From NCBI RefSeq assembly GCF_001428525.1, contig NZ_LMHW01000002.1:42039-106038 (forward strand): a stretch of 64,000 bases of DNA, in the 5' to 3' direction. A model generated the notes under the pieces. The model was not told the DNA's origin. It worked only from the letters and a program-made list of their open reading frames with translations, and did not search any database. The number at the start of each line of letters is the position of its first letter. Position 1 is the stretch's first letter. Positions 63,055-64,000 of this stretch are shown here, piece after piece. This DNA is from Flavobacterium sp. Root186. Its GTDB lineage: Bacteria; Bacteroidota; Bacteroidia; Flavobacteriales; Flavobacteriaceae. Made by a program: the position numbers and the translations under genes.

Positions 63055-64000
63055 TTATTTAAAGATAATCTTTCTGGTTACTTCAGCTTTGTTTTCAAGA
63101 GTAACTTTTACAAGTAAAACCTGATCAGCGGCCTGCAGATTTGAGATTGACAATTCTGTCGTTCCCACTTTCTCAAATACAGAGACTTCTTTGATATTTT
63201 CTTTAGAAGAAGTGACTTTGATTACTTTGTCTTTTACAGATACCAAAAGGCCGTCTTTTACATTTTCAAAATCGCCTGTTCCTAATGTTTTATTTGTATA
63301 ACGAAGCACAAAACGATCTGTAAAAGTCCCTATTGCAGTAGTAAATTTATAGTTTCCGGCTTTCAGGTCATAAATGATACCAGTTGTTTTATCTTCCAGA
63401 TAAACTGCCTGATTGTTTAATAGTCCATCTGTATGGTCTATGGCAATTGTAAACTCTCCTGCAACGGCTGTTTTATATCCAAGCGGAATTAAATCAGTGT
63501 TTTCAAAAGGCAGTGCACGTCCCTGAACAGTTAATTTTTTTGCATCGCTGATACTGTAGAAATCTACATAAGTATTTCCGTTAAGGGTGGCTGCATCGTA
63601 ATTCTGATCCCAGCTGTTTGTGGCTCCGTCTACATAACCAATTAAAGCTTGTTTAAATACATAAGTATTTCCGCTATAGAAATCTACATAAGTATTTCCG
63701 TTAAGGGTGGCTGCATCGTAATTCTGATCCCAGCTGTTTGTGGCTCCGTCTACATAACCAATTAAAGCTTGTTTAAAGGCTCCTTCGGCATTGGTAAGAT
63801 TCAGCCATAAACGGTTTGTTTCACCGGCTGTTTGTGAAGTTTTAAAGAACTGCGTGTTATCACCGGGAATTCTCATGCCGTTTGTAAAGACAATATTGCT
63901 TCCTGTGCTGGCTTTAAAGAAAAATGCCTGTCCTGCAGCAATGCTTCCTGTTGGAGCCGCCGCACCGCTTGTTGTTACAATACTTCCCGTTAAGGTATAG
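63055..64000 (-). CDS. T9SS type C-signal protein, C-terminal part (partial)
   Basis: The gene runs off the right edge; the frame stays open to 64000, so about 315 C-terminal residues are seen. The sequence 'GQAFFFKASTGS', 'TNGMRIPGDNTQFFK', 'RLWLNLTNAEGAFKQ', 'FVLRYTNKTLGTGDFE' and the end 'VTRKIIFK' is the T9SS sorting signal type C domain of large secreted flavobacterial proteins. Such domains mediate export by T9SS. Oddity: a perfect 101-bp block occurs twice 120 bp apart in frame (63557-63657 and 63677-63777). The N-terminal domain that defines function is outside the window. Confidence 0.88.
   Translation of the reverse strand, partial: YTLTGSIVTTSGAAAPTGSIAAGQAFFFKASTGSNIVFTNGMRIPGDNTQFFKTSQTAGETNRLWLNLTNAEGAFKQALIGYVDGATNSWDQNYDAATLNGNTYVDFYSGNTYVFKQALIGYVDGATNSWDQNYDAATLNGNTYVDFYSISDAKKLTVQGRALPFENTDLIPLGYKTAVAGEFTIAIDHTDGLLNNQAVYLEDKTTGIIYDLKAGNYKFTTAIGTFTDRFVLRYTNKTLGTGDFENVKDGLLVSVKDKVIKVTSSKENIKEVSVFEKVGTTELSISNLQAADQVLLVKVTLENKAEVTRKIIFK
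63557..63777. repeat. 120-bp in-frame tandem duplication inside the T9SS gene
   Basis: Copies 63557-63657 and 63677-63777 are identical over 101 bp, with a period of 120 bp (40 codons). The 19-bp linker resembles the internal word 'tacataagtatttccgtta'. The duplicated peptide contains 'IGYVDGATNSWDQNYD'. Confidence 0.93.

Noticed and set aside
63557..63777. CRISPR-like array
   Set aside because: There are just two copies, the repeat is 101 bp with a 19-bp linker, and it is in frame within a coding region; this is a coding duplication.

Overview
The window is a chromosomal segment of a Bacteroidota bacterium, almost certainly Flavobacterium or a close relative. Visible reasons: AT-rich DNA, promoters of the Bacteroidota type (TAnnTTTG near -7, TTG or TTTG near -33), many lipoproteins, type IX secretion (T9SS) C-terminal signals, a TonB-dependent receptor with a carboxypeptidase-regulatory N-terminus, DUF4270 and DUF4286 proteins, an atpD-atpC pair separated from the other ATP synthase genes, and many intergenic inverted repeats. 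I see no rRNA, tRNA, CRISPR array, insertion sequence or prophage. Functions are assigned by reading motifs; no database search was run.

Layout. 1-4.0 kb: the start of an unidentified gene, a HAD phosphatase, an EamA exporter and metG, all minus. 4.4-8.5 kb: accessory genes (CDGSH protein, PhzF-like isomerase, YdeI-like protein, three small envelope proteins, a basic 56-residue protein, a DMP19-like acidic protein). 8.8-13.3 kb: a membrane protein, a secreted patatin, a lipoprotein, and a MORN/TPR protein with a T9SS tail. 13.5-20.3 kb: serS, TPR protein, DUF4286, rsmA-mgtE (overlapping) and proC. 20.5-25.2 kb: ABM-family protein, lipoprotein, nhaA, D-2-hydroxyacid dehydrogenase, DUF805 and two TM2 proteins. 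25.3-30.4 kb: bifunctional acyltransferase (candidate amino-acid-lipid synthase), exonuclease III, OmpA lipoprotein, aldo-keto reductase.

30.5-37.8 kb is the most system-like part. It holds a DUF4139 protein, a YkuD_2-type L,D-transpeptidase homologue, a VWA lipoprotein, a SIMPL-domain protein, and a TPR-LytS histidine kinase overlapping a LytTR response regulator. The promoters of the VWA and SIMPL genes each carry a pair of direct repeats 21 bp apart, placed exactly 30 nt upstream of a -7 box. This geometry fits a shared LytTR-regulator site and suggests a small envelope regulon controlled by the adjacent two-component system.

38.1-48.4 kb: a GT51 glycosyltransferase with a long AsmA-like N-terminus, radA, an esterase-fold protein lacking its nucleophile serine, panD, panC, and a divergent operon of a short glycogen-synthase-like protein, DUF4270 lipoprotein and glmS. 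48.7-55.3 kb: TonB-dependent receptor plus SGNH lipoprotein, then atpD-atpC. 55.5-63.0 kb: biotin region (bioF, bioD, bioA) with a ketosynthase homologue whose first active-site histidine is proline, and an inserted TraB / ECF sigma / membrane protein trio. The window ends in a T9SS type C-signal protein carrying a perfect in-frame 120-bp tandem duplication.

A 254-bp triple-nested perfect palindrome (37813-38066) and many smaller inverted repeats occupy the gaps between genes, mostly convergent ones.
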